Source of the DNA: Gammaproteobacteria bacterium RIFCSPHIGHO2_12_FULL_45_12
GTDB taxonomy: Bacteria > Pseudomonadota > Gammaproteobacteria > DSM-16500
Direction of reading: 5' to 3'
DNA: 27,775 nt
Assembly: GCA_001801665.1 (NCBI GenBank)
Contig: MGYH01000046.1
Coordinates: 6,081 to 33,855, forward strand
Part shown: piece by piece, positions 7,421 to 15,287 of the stretch
Layout of the letters: the number at the start of each line of letters is the position of its first letter
Position numbering within the stretch: the first letter of the stretch is position 1
The notes under the pieces: model-generated
Told to the model about the DNA's origin: nothing
Database searches by the model: none
The model's input: only the letters and a program-made list of their open reading frames with translations
Made by a program: the position numbers and the translations under genes

Positions 7421-7575
7421 CTATTATAAAAGGTGAAATTTACGGCAGTTAAGCAGCGGGGTCAATGGGCAAGCGGCCAAAAAACTTTGCAAAAAAGATT
7501 AGATTCATGTAATATGGGCAAATTATTATCAAATAAGATCGATTACACACATACTATACAATACGAGGTGTCAGC

Positions 7576-8307
7576 ATGAAATCAAGAATAGAAGCCATAA
7601 ACAAATCATTGCAAAATACCAAAAAGTTAAGCGATAAAATACGGGGGGGGAAGCGGGAAATAGACCTCTCTTCGGAGATAGATTTTTTAACGAATGATAG
7701 CGAAAAATTACTCGCTGAACTTCGCTCAAACTCTGAGAACGAAGTCCTTCCAAAAAAAACAACTGAAAGTGATCTTATAGAAGCACCGAATAAACCCATT
7801 AAGGCAGCTAAAAAGCACCTTCCCAACTGGCGAAATTGGTTACCTCCAACGGTTCTCTCACTGATCATGCCGACCACCTTGGGGACATTAATATTAGTTG
7901 GCAAAATTGTCGTTGCCGGCACCTTGCTTGGCTTGGCCGCATCCAACCCTGTTGGCATAGCCGTGCTAGTGGTGGGCGCCCTGCTCTTTGCTGGATTTGC
8001 CCTTAAAATGGCTTATAACAAGCGACAACAGGATAAGGCTTTCAATGAGCAACAAGAACGCTTGATAGTCGAAGAGGTAGTTCGTGGAAACAGCCATCAG
8101 AAGATAGGAAACTTTCTAGAGGGAAAAAGTCACCACTCAGAGCATTCAGGCAAATTGGTGGATTACGACGCAAAAAGCGCGTCTAATCCACCCTACATTC
8201 ACTTGAAAAATAGTGGCGACTTAGGGCAGTCAGAGGTAATAAATCCCGAGGAAATAGCAGTGTCGCTGTCTCCTAACGAAGAAGACCGCTGCAGGCTTGT
8301 TCCATAA
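7576..8307 (+). CDS. Orphan membrane-hairpin protein, function unknown
   Basis: A 243-residue protein of no family I recognise. Residues 1-80 are highly charged and helical, possibly coiled coil (KSLQNTKKLSDKI, SEKLLAELR). Two hydrophobic stretches at about 91-121 and 125-145 form a Gly/Ala-rich membrane hairpin. The rest is polar. Residues 194-209 (LVDYDAKSASNPPYIH) are encoded by a copy of a dispersed palindromic repeat, inserted in frame. A GAGGTG ribosome binding site lies 5 bp before ATG 7576. The gene sits alone between repeat islands, which fits a lineage-specific accessory gene. A short unlinked membrane-hairpin protein could be an effector or a toxin-like factor, but nothing in the sequence proves either. 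Confidence 0.65.
   Translation: MKSRIEAINKSLQNTKKLSDKIRGGKREIDLSSEIDFLTNDSEKLLAELRSNSENEVLPKKTTESDLIEAPNKPIKAAKKHLPNWRNWLPPTVLSLIMPTTLGTLILVGKIVVAGTLLGLAASNPVGIAVLVVGALLFAGFALKMAYNKRQQDKAFNEQQERLIVEEVVRGNSHQKIGNFLEGKSHHSEHSGKLVDYDAKSASNPPYIHLKNSGDLGQSEVINPEEIAVSLSPNEEDRCRLVP
8155..8200. repeat. Palindromic repeat copy inside a coding sequence
   Basis: TTGGTGGATTACGACGCAAA and AAGCGCGTCTAATCCACCC match the copies at 7342-7387 and 8348-8393 almost base for base. This copy is translated in frame as residues 194-209 of the orphan membrane protein. No frameshift or stop is introduced. Confidence 0.8.
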
Positions 8308-8334
8308 ATCCCAACATGGTAGACGTTTTTTGCT

Positions 8335-8442
8335 GTAATCCACCGAATTGGTGGATTACGACGCTAAAAGCGCGTCTAATCCACCCTACATTCGCTACAT
8401 TCGCATCAAAAATGTGTCACATTTGATTTATGCAACAACGCC
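8335..8442. repeat. Third GGTGGATTA palindrome copy with IS6-like right end
   Basis: A perfect 10-bp inverted repeat, GTAATCCACC-GAATT-GGTGGATTAC (8335-8359), overlaps the start of the third repeat copy (8348-8393). The element then continues through CATTCGCATCAAAA to an end-repeat ATTTATGCAACAACGCC (8426-8442), identical in its last 17 bases to the right end of the element at 7148-7310. It lies between convergent genes and could also terminate transcription from either side. Confidence 0.65.
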
Positions 8443-8466
8443 GATCACTGCAGCAAAACAGTGTAT

Positions 8467-9198
8467 TTACCGGCCGCCTGAAGAAGCATCAAGCCAACAA
8501 CTCACCGCCGCCGCAACCGCCACCGGCACTAGAAGACAATTCACGACAGGGATTATCGAAATCACAATAACACCCACCCCAAACCCCAACGACATGGCAC
8601 GCCTTTGACTTAACCAAAGGCGTAGCTCCGTCAAGGAAACTTGGCGATTCTCAGCAGGATAATCCATATAGGTCAGTGTCATATACCAGGCGTTAAACAA
8701 AAACCATAAAAAAGGGGCGGCCACCTGCACCACGGGCACCCAAAATAACATTAAAATCAGCAAGGCGCGCGACAAATAATAACCCAAAATGGATAACTGC
8801 CGCCCGATCACGCGCGGCACCGCTTTGATATTTTCAAACACACTGGATGGCTTCGGCCGTTCTCCTGTCAAGTAATACGCCACTTTTTCTGCCAGTAAAC
8901 TATTAAAAGGCGCGGCAAGGATATTGCCCAACATGACAAACGTATAAACAAACAGCAAAAAGAAACTGAAAAAAAACAATCCCCAGATGAACGCACCCAG
9001 CCAAAACAACCAAACCGGCAAAAAATGGTTAAACCAAAGATTAAATTCATGCACAACATGACGGAATAAAAAAAACAATCCTACAAACAAGAGAATATTC
9101 ACACAAACAGGCATCACCACAAAACGCTTTAACCCGGGTTTGAAAATTAATCCAAAGCCCATCCAGAGATAATGCATGCCACGAAAAAAATCCCGCAT
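8467..9198 (-). CDS. CysZ-like inner-membrane protein (EI24 family)
   Basis: A 243-residue protein that aligns end to end by eye with E. coli CysZ. Shared features are the PGLKRFVVMPVCVNILL opening, NILAAPFNSLLAEKV, VPRVIGRQL, APFLWFLFNAWY, the CDYP-like MDYPAENRQV, and a final hydrophobic hairpin IIPVVNCLLVPVAVAAA. CysZ imports sulfate for cysteine synthesis. No cysteine genes are nearby, so the cargo here is uncertain. ATG 9198 is annotated. A GTG at 9207 that shares its G with the upstream TAG stop and follows GAGGCGAG is an equally good start. It is the last gene of the minus-strand run that begins with the phospholipase gene. Confidence 0.85.
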   Translation of the reverse strand: MRDFFRGMHYLWMGFGLIFKPGLKRFVVMPVCVNILLFVGLFFLFRHVVHEFNLWFNHFLPVWLFWLGAFIWGLFFFSFFLLFVYTFVMLGNILAAPFNSLLAEKVAYYLTGERPKPSSVFENIKAVPRVIGRQLSILGYYLSRALLILMLFWVPVVQVAAPFLWFLFNAWYMTLTYMDYPAENRQVSLTELRLWLSQRRAMSLGFGVGVIVISIIPVVNCLLVPVAVAAAVSCWLDASSGGR

Positions 9199-9206
9199 CA
9201 CCCGCA

Positions 9207-9701
9207 CTATCTTGCTCGCCTCATTTTGATGATACAAATGATCAGAACAAGCGGCACAATGATATCCATCCATAACCATGAACCCGCATTACCCGACATC
9301 CCATTTTGAAAAACAACCCATTGATACAGATGACCCGCCGCATCACCCCACAGCCAAATTGCCGCGCCAATGACCGTTGCCAGACGAAATCCATCACGCG
9401 CATGAAAAGCCAGCACCCCCAACACCCCAAACGCCAAATCTGCCATGGCCACTTCATACTGAAAGGGGCTGGTGGGCCAGCCAATTTGCGCCGCTGTCAG
9501 CGCCGGATAAAAAGCATGCATCACAAACGTATAAAGGCCCGTGAAACCCAAACCAAATAACACCAGCCAGCGAAACACAATTTCAGCCGTAGACACTTGG
9601 TGACCCACCACCAGCCGATTCACTAACATGAAGAACGCGGCACCCAATATCATCACCAGACAAAAATTTGCAAGCACAACCGCCACCCAGGTTTCCAACA
9701 T
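9207..9701 (-). CDS. Small integral membrane protein, DUF6790-like
   Basis: A 164-residue protein with four or five predicted membrane spans. The segment FYPALTAAQIGWPTSPFQYEVAMADL-type stretch followed by AFGVLGVLAF, and the GDAAGHLYQWVV stretch, look like the DUF6790 family, whose function is unknown. A clear AGGAG ribosome binding site precedes ATG 9701 by about 9 bp. It lies 33 bp after the YheT-like gene and touches or overlaps the CysZ-like gene, so it is part of the same transcription unit. The family name is from memory of the pattern, not a search. Confidence 0.75.
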   Translation of the reverse strand: MLETWVAVVLANFCLVMILGAAFFMLVNRLVVGHQVSTAEIVFRWLVLFGLGFTGLYTFVMHAFYPALTAAQIGWPTSPFQYEVAMADLAFGVLGVLAFHARDGFRLATVIGAAIWLWGDAAGHLYQWVVFQNGMSGNAGSWLWMDIIVPLVLIICIIKMRRAR

Positions 9702-9734
9702 GATTTTCCGCTCCTGAAAAATTAAGATTTAAAC

Positions 9735-10700
9735 CTATGTTAAAAATTTCGCCAAGAAAAGCGGGATTCGTTTTTCCAGCCAGTATTCAGGGCGCCAGGG
9801 ATACTGACCCATCACAAAACCCACATGCCCACCCCCCTCCGTCACCTCAAGCTTCACCATGGGTGACAATTCATCATAAGCAGGGATCACGTCTTCCGTC
9901 ATGAAAGGATCATCCCTCGCATGTAACAACAAAGTCGGCACTTGAATGCGTGACAAATACTGGCGGCTGCTTGCTGAGGCGTAATAGTCATCCACACTGT
10001 CAAAGCCATGCACGGGCGCAGTATAAATATGATCAAAATCACGCAGCGTCTGCGCCGCTGACATGATTGAGCGATCAATTGCACAGGGAACCTGTTCAAA
10101 CTTATGATAAAGGCGCCGCCGCAAACATTTCAGAAAATACCATTGGTAAAAACGAGAGAAACCACACTGTATACGCGCGGCGGCCTTATGCAGTTCAAAC
10201 GGCACCGACACCGCAATGGCCGCACTCAAGGGGCTATCGGCGCCCATTTCTCCCAACCACTTCAGCAATACATTGCCGCCCAGTGAGTAACCAATGGCCG
10301 CTAATTTGGTCCCGGGTTCCCGTGAGCGCAACATTCTGACCACCGTGGCCACATCACTGGTTTCGCCAGAGTGATATCCGCGCGGCAGACGATTTGGCTC
10401 GCCACTGCATCCTCGAAAGTGCATGAAGACACCGCGCCAACCACTTTGTTTTAAAATGGATAAAGTCGCTTTGGCATAATGTGAATCAATCGACCCTTCA
10501 AACCCGTGCAACATCAGCACCAACGGGCCAGGCCGATCTTTACCCATCCAGTCCAGATCAATGAAATCCCCATCCGGCAAATCCAAGCGCTCTCGTTCAA
10601 GCGTCATGTTTTTAATTTTCCGCTTACATAATACCGGCCAAATCGTTTGTAAATGAGAATTTCTTAACCACCATGCTGGTTTAAATGGATTACCGCTCAT
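9735..10700 (-). CDS. YheT-family alpha/beta hydrolase
   Basis: A 321-residue serine hydrolase of the YheT (UPF0017, ABHD1/3-like) family. The family opening WWLRNSHLQTIWP is at residues 10-22. The oxyanion-region MLHGFEGS is at 63-70. The nucleophile elbow GYSLGGN has Ser139. The acid sits in HARDDPFM (about residue 263) and the catalytic His in GGGHVGF (about 291). All triad positions are present. Family members are esterases whose natural substrates are unclear; related ABHD proteins act on phospholipids. The start overlaps the phospholipase gene's stop by 4 bp (ATGA), so translation is coupled. That pairing suggests shared lipid or membrane metabolism (inference). Confidence 0.9.
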   Translation of the reverse strand: MSGNPFKPAWWLRNSHLQTIWPVLCKRKIKNMTLERERLDLPDGDFIDLDWMGKDRPGPLVLMLHGFEGSIDSHYAKATLSILKQSGWRGVFMHFRGCSGEPNRLPRGYHSGETSDVATVVRMLRSREPGTKLAAIGYSLGGNVLLKWLGEMGADSPLSAAIAVSVPFELHKAAARIQCGFSRFYQWYFLKCLRRRLYHKFEQVPCAIDRSIMSAAQTLRDFDHIYTAPVHGFDSVDDYYASASSRQYLSRIQVPTLLLHARDDPFMTEDVIPAYDELSPMVKLEVTEGGGHVGFVMGQYPWRPEYWLEKRIPLFLAKFLT

Positions 10701-11992
10701 GAGTGTTTAATCCCGCCATCAACGAAGTGAACAATGGACTGATTCCTTATTAAACCATTATTCACCGCCTTCTGACCAGATGATGATAACGCGAGTGCCC
10801 CTTGCGCATCCTCCGGCAAACCACGCTGTTCAGCGAGCTTAAGCAAGGTACTCCAACCCCACCACTCACTTGTCCAGTGATAATCAAATTCATTACTCAT
10901 ATCCACTCGGCGCAACACTTTCCCTTGTGCCGCATCCCAATAAAAAAGTGGTGCAATATCTTCTCCCTGCCTATCTTCAAGCGAATCTGCCTCAGGCAGC
11001 AAGTCCGTCACGCCCGCACTTTGGGCAAGAAGCGGGTGCATGGCCGCCGCAGACACTTCATCGACGGATGCTTGCAATGCTTCATTCAGAATCACCCTTG
11101 TCTGCCGATTACTGGCATCAAAATAATAACGATCGCCATACACTTTCCAGTGATCCCCGCGCGCATTATGCACCTGCAAGCCAAACTCATCTTCCTCATT
11201 ATGCATGTAATTCACCAAAATCGACCCAATCACACTAGGTGAAACCTGTTCAAACAACGCCTGACGCGGCACCCTTAAATGGCCGGATGAAAATTGGTCT
11301 GTTAAAAAATGACTGGCAAAGGCATTCATGGCATAAGCGAGCGAGAGCGTGACATTATCCTTTGTTTTAGCCGCAAGCGTGGCTGTTTCGAGCGCTGCCG
11401 CATGACCGGTTTGATAGGCTAACAAGGCATGCTGGCCGAAGTGATCAAAATCCTCTTTGGACAACTGCAAATAACGCCCTGGGTGCAAATACCAAAATCG
11501 GGAGCAGCCGCCGCCGGTCAGGCAATTCCATTGACGATTATCTTCAGCACCGATGCGCCGGTAAACGTCTTCCGGCTTTTCACCTTGCTCCATGCCCGCC
11601 TCAACCGCTTCATATTCAGCGTGTGCCACCGCCAGAATGGCTTTTGCTTCAGAGACTGATTGCGGTGCCTGCGCCAGAGAATAAAATGCCTTGATAAAAC
11701 GCTCGCGCCGCACGGCGTCACTTTTTGCCTGAGCGAGACTCTCGCCAACCACTTCATAAAAATCGCCCAGCAGCAATATCTCGCCATAACTCAAGCTCAA
11801 TCCATTGGGTAATGATAAATGAGGCAAGGGGTCAGATGACGGCTCGCCAAAAAAAGACAAATGAACCGCATCACCCGCTGCCAAATGTTCTGAACTCGCT
11901 AAACGGGGTAACGGGGTACCGGCGAAGGGGTGACAAGCGTACATAAAGCAAAAAAATGCAAGACTTAACTGTAGTGCGTTACGCCATGACAT
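10697..11992 (-). CDS. Putative exported phospholipase C (Pseudomonas/Legionella PC-PLC type)
   Basis: A 431-residue protein starting with a signal peptide (MSWRNALQLSLAFFCFMYAC, mature from about residue 25). It carries the features I associate with the zinc-dependent phosphatidylcholine-specific phospholipase C family of P. fluorescens and Legionella PlcA/PlcB/PlcC. These are a His/Asp-rich block FASHFLTDQFSSGHLRVPR (residues 225-243), YMHNEEDEFGLQVHNARGD (262-280) with WKVYGDRYY after it, and earlier FDHFGQHALLAYQTGHA (182-198). Such enzymes cleave phospholipid head groups and contribute to host membrane damage. An AGGAGACGGCC ribosome binding site precedes ATG 11992. It heads a minus-strand operon with three membrane- or lipid-related genes. 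Cys20 in MYAC is not a good lipobox, so a soluble exported form is more likely. The family call rests on pattern recall, not a search. Confidence 0.7.
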   Translation of the reverse strand: MSWRNALQLSLAFFCFMYACHPFAGTPLPRLASSEHLAAGDAVHLSFFGEPSSDPLPHLSLPNGLSLSYGEILLLGDFYEVVGESLAQAKSDAVRRERFIKAFYSLAQAPQSVSEAKAILAVAHAEYEAVEAGMEQGEKPEDVYRRIGAEDNRQWNCLTGGGCSRFWYLHPGRYLQLSKEDFDHFGQHALLAYQTGHAAALETATLAAKTKDNVTLSLAYAMNAFASHFLTDQFSSGHLRVPRQALFEQVSPSVIGSILVNYMHNEEDEFGLQVHNARGDHWKVYGDRYYFDASNRQTRVILNEALQASVDEVSAAAMHPLLAQSAGVTDLLPEADSLEDRQGEDIAPLFYWDAAQGKVLRRVDMSNEFDYHWTSEWWGWSTLLKLAEQRGLPEDAQGALALSSSGQKAVNNGLIRNQSIVHFVDGGIKHS

Positions 11993-12128
11993 GGCCGTCT
12001 CCTGTTGAAGGTACTTCTTGAAACCTATTACCTAAACCCCCGCCTGTCAAGCCGCCCTCCCGACAACTGTTCGCATCTTCAAATCCAGTTGGTATATACT
12101 CAATGACATGAAAAACACGGATGTCATC

Positions 12129-12602
12129 ATGCGTTTTCGTGGCTTCACACTGGTCGAGTTACTGCTGGTGATCTTAATCACGGGCCTGCTTGCCGTCAGT
12201 GTCATGCCTAAATGGACTGCCTCTTCATTAGGGCTTGAATTTGAGGCAAGACGCGTCTTAAATGACATTCGGTACACACAAGCACTCAGCATGGCGTCAG
12301 GACAACGTTATCGCTTTGTAAAAATCAGTGCGAGCGCCTATCGCATTTTAAATGAAGCCGGTGTCGCCATCACACTTCCAGGCGGCGGCACACAACAAAC
12401 CTTATCCGGCAACGTGAGCTTTGGCAGCTTGGGCAACCTGCCTGGCAGCTTAATTGCATTCAACTCACAAGGCACACCTTACACTAATGCCGCCCTGCCA
12501 GGCACAGCCCTTGCCGCGGTCGCGAGCATTCCCCTGATGTCAAATGGCCAGACGCGCACGGTCATGATCAACCCTGAAACCGGTTATGGAGCGTTACAAT
12601 GA
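12129..12602 (+). CDS. GspH/MshC-like minor pilin
   Basis: A type IV pilin-like protein of 157 residues. From ATG 12129 the leader is MRFRG, then the cleavage motif G/FTLVELLLVILITGLL with Glu at +5 and a hydrophobic helix. After it, FEARRVLNDIRYTQALSMA and GQRYRFVKI are typical of MshC and GspH proteins. An upstream in-frame ATG at 12108 would give a 12-residue leader. A TATACT -10 at 12095-12100 would put the RNA start near 12107, which favours 12129. It is the first of four overlapping pilin genes, divergent from the phospholipase gene. Confidence 0.85.
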   Translation: MRFRGFTLVELLLVILITGLLAVSVMPKWTASSLGLEFEARRVLNDIRYTQALSMASGQRYRFVKISASAYRILNEAGVAITLPGGGTQQTLSGNVSFGSLGNLPGSLIAFNSQGTPYTNAALPGTALAAVASIPLMSNGQTRTVMINPETGYGALQ

Positions 12603-12988
12603 TCCGCCAGCCATTCCCGCAACTGGGTTTTTCACTCATTGAAATGCTGGTATTCATTATCGTCACCAGCCTCATGATGAGTACCTTTTTATTAGGCGCC
12701 AATACCGCCCTTCGAAGCACGCCCAACGTACACCAGCAATGGGTCGCATTACAAACTGCCCGTCAATGCATGGAATGGTATGTGACCCAAAAACAATTGA
12801 AAGGCTATGCCGCCTTAAGCTGTCCCAGCACCCCGACCGCCAGTGCCTGCACCGCACCCAGTGGTTATCTTGTCAGCACCAGCATCACTTGCACTACCTG
12901 GAACAATGACACAGCCTATAAAACCGTTACAGTGAGCGTGAGCGGTCTTGCAACGGCCTCGCTCTCAACGCAAATAGGGGACGCCTAA
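12599..12988 (+). CDS. MshD/GspI-like minor pilin
   Basis: A 129-residue prepilin. The leader MIRQPFPQLG is followed by FSLIEMLVFIIVTSLMM with Glu at +5, so it keeps a full prepilin peptidase site. The periplasmic part has four cysteines that could form disulfides and has no enzyme motif. It overlaps the upstream stop by 4 bp (ATGA). It matches the second slot of an MSHA-type minor pilin set (MshD) by order and size, but sequence alone would also allow PilV or GspI. Confidence 0.8.
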   Translation: MIRQPFPQLGFSLIEMLVFIIVTSLMMSTFLLGANTALRSTPNVHQQWVALQTARQCMEWYVTQKQLKGYAALSCPSTPTASACTAPSGYLVSTSITCTTWNNDTAYKTVTVSVSGLATASLSTQIGDA

Positions 12989-12990
12989 CG

Positions 12991-13626
12991 ATGCACCCGC
13001 CCACACATCAAACTGGCTTCACAGCCATTCCCGCTAAAAAACGCGGGAAGGCTTCCTTGTTTCTATGCTGCGCAAAAGCCACGCTTTTGCTTGCACCAAA
13101 AGGGGGAGAACCGCGATCTCCCCCTTTGGAATCCCCCATCGCGAAATGTTCAGCGGGAACCGCTGCTGGCTTCACCCTGATAGAACTGATCATGACCATT
13201 TTAATATTAGCGATCATTAGCACCGTCATCAGCAAATTCCTTATTCAGGTATATCAGTCTTTTATCGTTTCACAGAACATCGCGGAGACGGATTGGAGCG
13301 GCCTGATCACACTTGATCGTCTCACCAATGACATTCATAACATTCGCTCAGCAGACAGCATCACCACCATCAGCAGCCAGCAACTGAGCGCAACCAGCAT
13401 GGATGGCAGCACCGTGCAATATCAAGTCAGCGGTTCCACCTTATTACGCAACGGCATCGTACTGGCCAGCGGCTTGCAAAATTTTTCGCTCACTTACAAA
13501 GATGAAGATAACAACGTCACGACAACACCGGCTTTAATTCGCTACATAGCCATTTCTGCCACTTTTACACAGAACAATATCACCAGCTCTTTTACAACGC
13601 TCGCAGGTACACGAGGCATGCCATGA
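12991..13626 (+). CDS. MshO/GspJ-like minor pilin with mobile repeat inside its leader
   Basis: A 211-residue frame whose mature part (FTLIELIMTILILAIISTVI, then LDRLTNDIHNIRSAD) is a normal MshO/GspJ-type pilin. The leader is abnormal. It starts MHPPTHQTGFT, which was the original cleavage site, then runs through 48 codons of a dispersed 144-bp element before a second GFT restores GFTLIEL at residues 60-66. The leader is therefore 60 residues instead of 9. The insertion plus its 9-bp duplication is 153 bp, exactly 51 codons, so the frame is kept. In-frame TTG codons inside the element (for example before GlU47 of PLESP) might give a shorter leader, but no good ribosome site fits. The protein may be poorly processed or mistargeted. 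It overlaps the next gene by 4 bp. Confidence 0.8.
   Translation: MHPPTHQTGFTAIPAKKRGKASLFLCCAKATLLLAPKGGEPRSPPLESPIAKCSAGTAAGFTLIELIMTILILAIISTVISKFLIQVYQSFIVSQNIAETDWSGLITLDRLTNDIHNIRSADSITTISSQQLSATSMDGSTVQYQVSGSTLLRNGIVLASGLQNFSLTYKDEDNNVTTTPALIRYIAISATFTQNNITSSFTTLAGTRGMP
13022..13165. mobile_element. 144-bp TIR element, copy 1, inserted in a prepilin cleavage motif
   Basis: The ends are inverted: CAGCCATTCCCGCT at left, and the right end GCGGGAACCGCTG reads CAGCGGTTCCCGC in reverse. Nine bases, CTGGCTTCA, flank it on both sides (13013-13021 and 13166-13174), a target duplication. Internal hairpins are AAAAGCCACGCTTTTGC and GGGGGAGA with TCTCCCCC. It is almost identical to the copy at 20231-20376 but 2 bp shorter, which is what keeps the pilin frame open. 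It has no transposase gene. Confidence 0.85.
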
Positions 13627-15242
13627 AACAGCAAGGCTATATTTTGATGCTAGCCATCATTTTTATACTGGTGATTGCGGTGATGGGTAATTTGATTGCA
13701 TACTTATTTTCAAGCCGTGCCGCATTAAGCGCAGCGCAATTCGGTGGATTAAATGCTTTTTACACCGCCTCCTCCGGCCTTGAAATCGGATCGCGATTAT
13801 TAACCATGCCTGCCTTAAGCGGTTCACCCGCCCGCATGGCGTGCGCCAGCATCACGGGCAACAGTGAGACCACCCATGCCGCCCTTGGTGGCGGCACTGT
13901 CACACTGACCACTCTCAATAGCTCGCCCATTTTTGCCGCGAGCTCCTTAAGCGGCGCACTGTCAGCGAGCGCAACCAGCCTCGCTGTCAGCGATGCCGCA
14001 GGCTTTGCACCACGCGGGCGCGTCTTGATTGATCGGGAAGCCATTGACTATGCCAGTCTCTCTGGTAACACCTTGCAAGGTGTGACGCGCGGCGTCAGTG
14101 GGACACGCGCGGCCACCCACGCCAATAATGCGGCGGTTAGCCAATATCAATGCTCGCTTGACGTAGAAGCAGGCATCCCCAGCATTGCCTCACCCACCAG
14201 TGAGCGTGAACTCGAACAAAGTGTGCAACTGCAAGATGGCTTTCTCGTTGGCTTTAAAACCGGTAGCAACTTTACCTTGTCCCACTGGAATCAGCCGACG
14301 GAATTAAACTGGAACGGCCTCTCGGTATCAGGCGGATCCAGCGCGGCTAACTTGAATGCCATCAGTCTACTGTCAAATGCTGATGGCTGGGCGGCTGGCG
14401 ATCAAGCCAATAATAGTTTCATCTTTTTGCACTGGAATGGCAGCAACTGGAGCCTGACCACCCTAAGCGGCGCCTGCAACAATCAAAACTTACTCGGCAT
14501 CTCCATGATATCCTCCACTCAAGGTTTTGCAGTGGGCGCAAACTACACTCCGAATTGCGGGAATGGTAATGTGAAGCGTTACACCGTGCTCACGTGGAAT
14601 GGCAGCGCATGGAGCCTCCTCTCACCCTCCACGTCACCCAGTGTTCCCGCCGACAATAGAAACAATGCAAACTTAAATGCGGTCCATGTCATCGACACCG
14701 TTGGCACGGGCACGGCTAACATTGGATTTGCAGTGGGCGATAATGGCAGCATTTTGAAATATAATGGCAGCAACTGGGTAACAGATAGCAGTCCCACCAC
14801 GAGAAACTTGACCGGTATCGACACCGTTTCTACGTCTGAAGCATGGGCCGTCGGCGTAAATGGCACCATTATTCGCTGGAACGGTTCAAGCTGGAGCAAT
14901 GTCTCTTCTCCAACCAATACAAAGTTAAACGCAATCGCCATGCTGGATACCAATCAGGATGGCCTGGCCGACGTGGGCTGGGCCGTTGGTAATAGCAGTC
15001 AGATTCTCTTTTATAACGGCATCAGCTGGTCTAATGCCAATGATGGCAACCAACATTTATTTGGCATTAGCATCATCAACCCAAATGATGCCTGGGCAGT
15101 CGGGGCAAACGGCACCGTTTATCACTGGAATGGCAACGATTGGAGCAACGTTGATCTTGGCACCACGCAATCTTTAACGGCAATCAGCTTGTTGCCTCAA
15201 GGCACACAAGTCACCTCCGCATGGCGGCAGGTCTTTCATTAA
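13623..15242 (+). CDS. MshP/PilX-like minor pilin fused to a beta-propeller-like repeat domain
   Basis: A 539-residue protein in three parts. Residues 1-60 are a MshP/PilX-type pilin start: leader MKQQG, then a hydrophobic helix without Glu at +5, as in GspK/PilX, then FYTASSGLEIGSRLL. Residues 102-176 form an inserted module (ASATSLAVSDAAGFA, GRVLIDREAIDYASLSGNT, GVTRGVSGTRAATHA) of the kind seen in phage structural proteins and adhesins. Residues 215-535 hold about seven repeats built on WNGSxWS, then L(N/T)(A/G)I, then WAVG with a following NG(T/S)I. This is a YCF48/WD-like beta-propeller pattern. By analogy with PilY1, the propeller could be a tip adhesin displayed on the pilus (inference). 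It is the last gene of the pilin set. Confidence 0.82.
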   Translation: MKQQGYILMLAIIFILVIAVMGNLIAYLFSSRAALSAAQFGGLNAFYTASSGLEIGSRLLTMPALSGSPARMACASITGNSETTHAALGGGTVTLTTLNSSPIFAASSLSGALSASATSLAVSDAAGFAPRGRVLIDREAIDYASLSGNTLQGVTRGVSGTRAATHANNAAVSQYQCSLDVEAGIPSIASPTSERELEQSVQLQDGFLVGFKTGSNFTLSHWNQPTELNWNGLSVSGGSSAANLNAISLLSNADGWAAGDQANNSFIFLHWNGSNWSLTTLSGACNNQNLLGISMISSTQGFAVGANYTPNCGNGNVKRYTVLTWNGSAWSLLSPSTSPSVPADNRNNANLNAVHVIDTVGTGTANIGFAVGDNGSILKYNGSNWVTDSSPTTRNLTGIDTVSTSEAWAVGVNGTIIRWNGSSWSNVSSPTNTKLNAIAMLDTNQDGLADVGWAVGNSSQILFYNGISWSNANDGNQHLFGISIINPNDAWAVGANGTVYHWNGNDWSNVDLGTTQSLTAISLLPQGTQVTSAWRQVFH

Positions 15243-15287
15243 GACGTTCTTTTCCGGTAACATGACACGCAAACAAGGAGCGCATGC

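Larger units (their letters stand above)
7123..7575. other. Repeat island between trhO and an orphan gene
   Basis: No gene is supported here. Two short TIR-bearing elements occupy 7148-7310 and 7321-7420. The last 150 bases are AT-rich and run into a GAGGTG ribosome binding site at 7565-7570. TATACA at 7555-7560 would be too close to the start codon to serve this gene with a normal leader, so its promoter is not identified. Confidence 0.6.

Noticed and set aside
8348..8608. 86-residue plus-strand frame
   Set aside because: It starts in the third palindrome copy and runs antisense through the CysZ-like gene; no family sequence or ribosome site.
13760..14953. Minus-strand frames across the MshP-like gene
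   Set aside because: Antisense shadows of a repeat-rich coding sequence, with no ribosome sites or recognisable domains.
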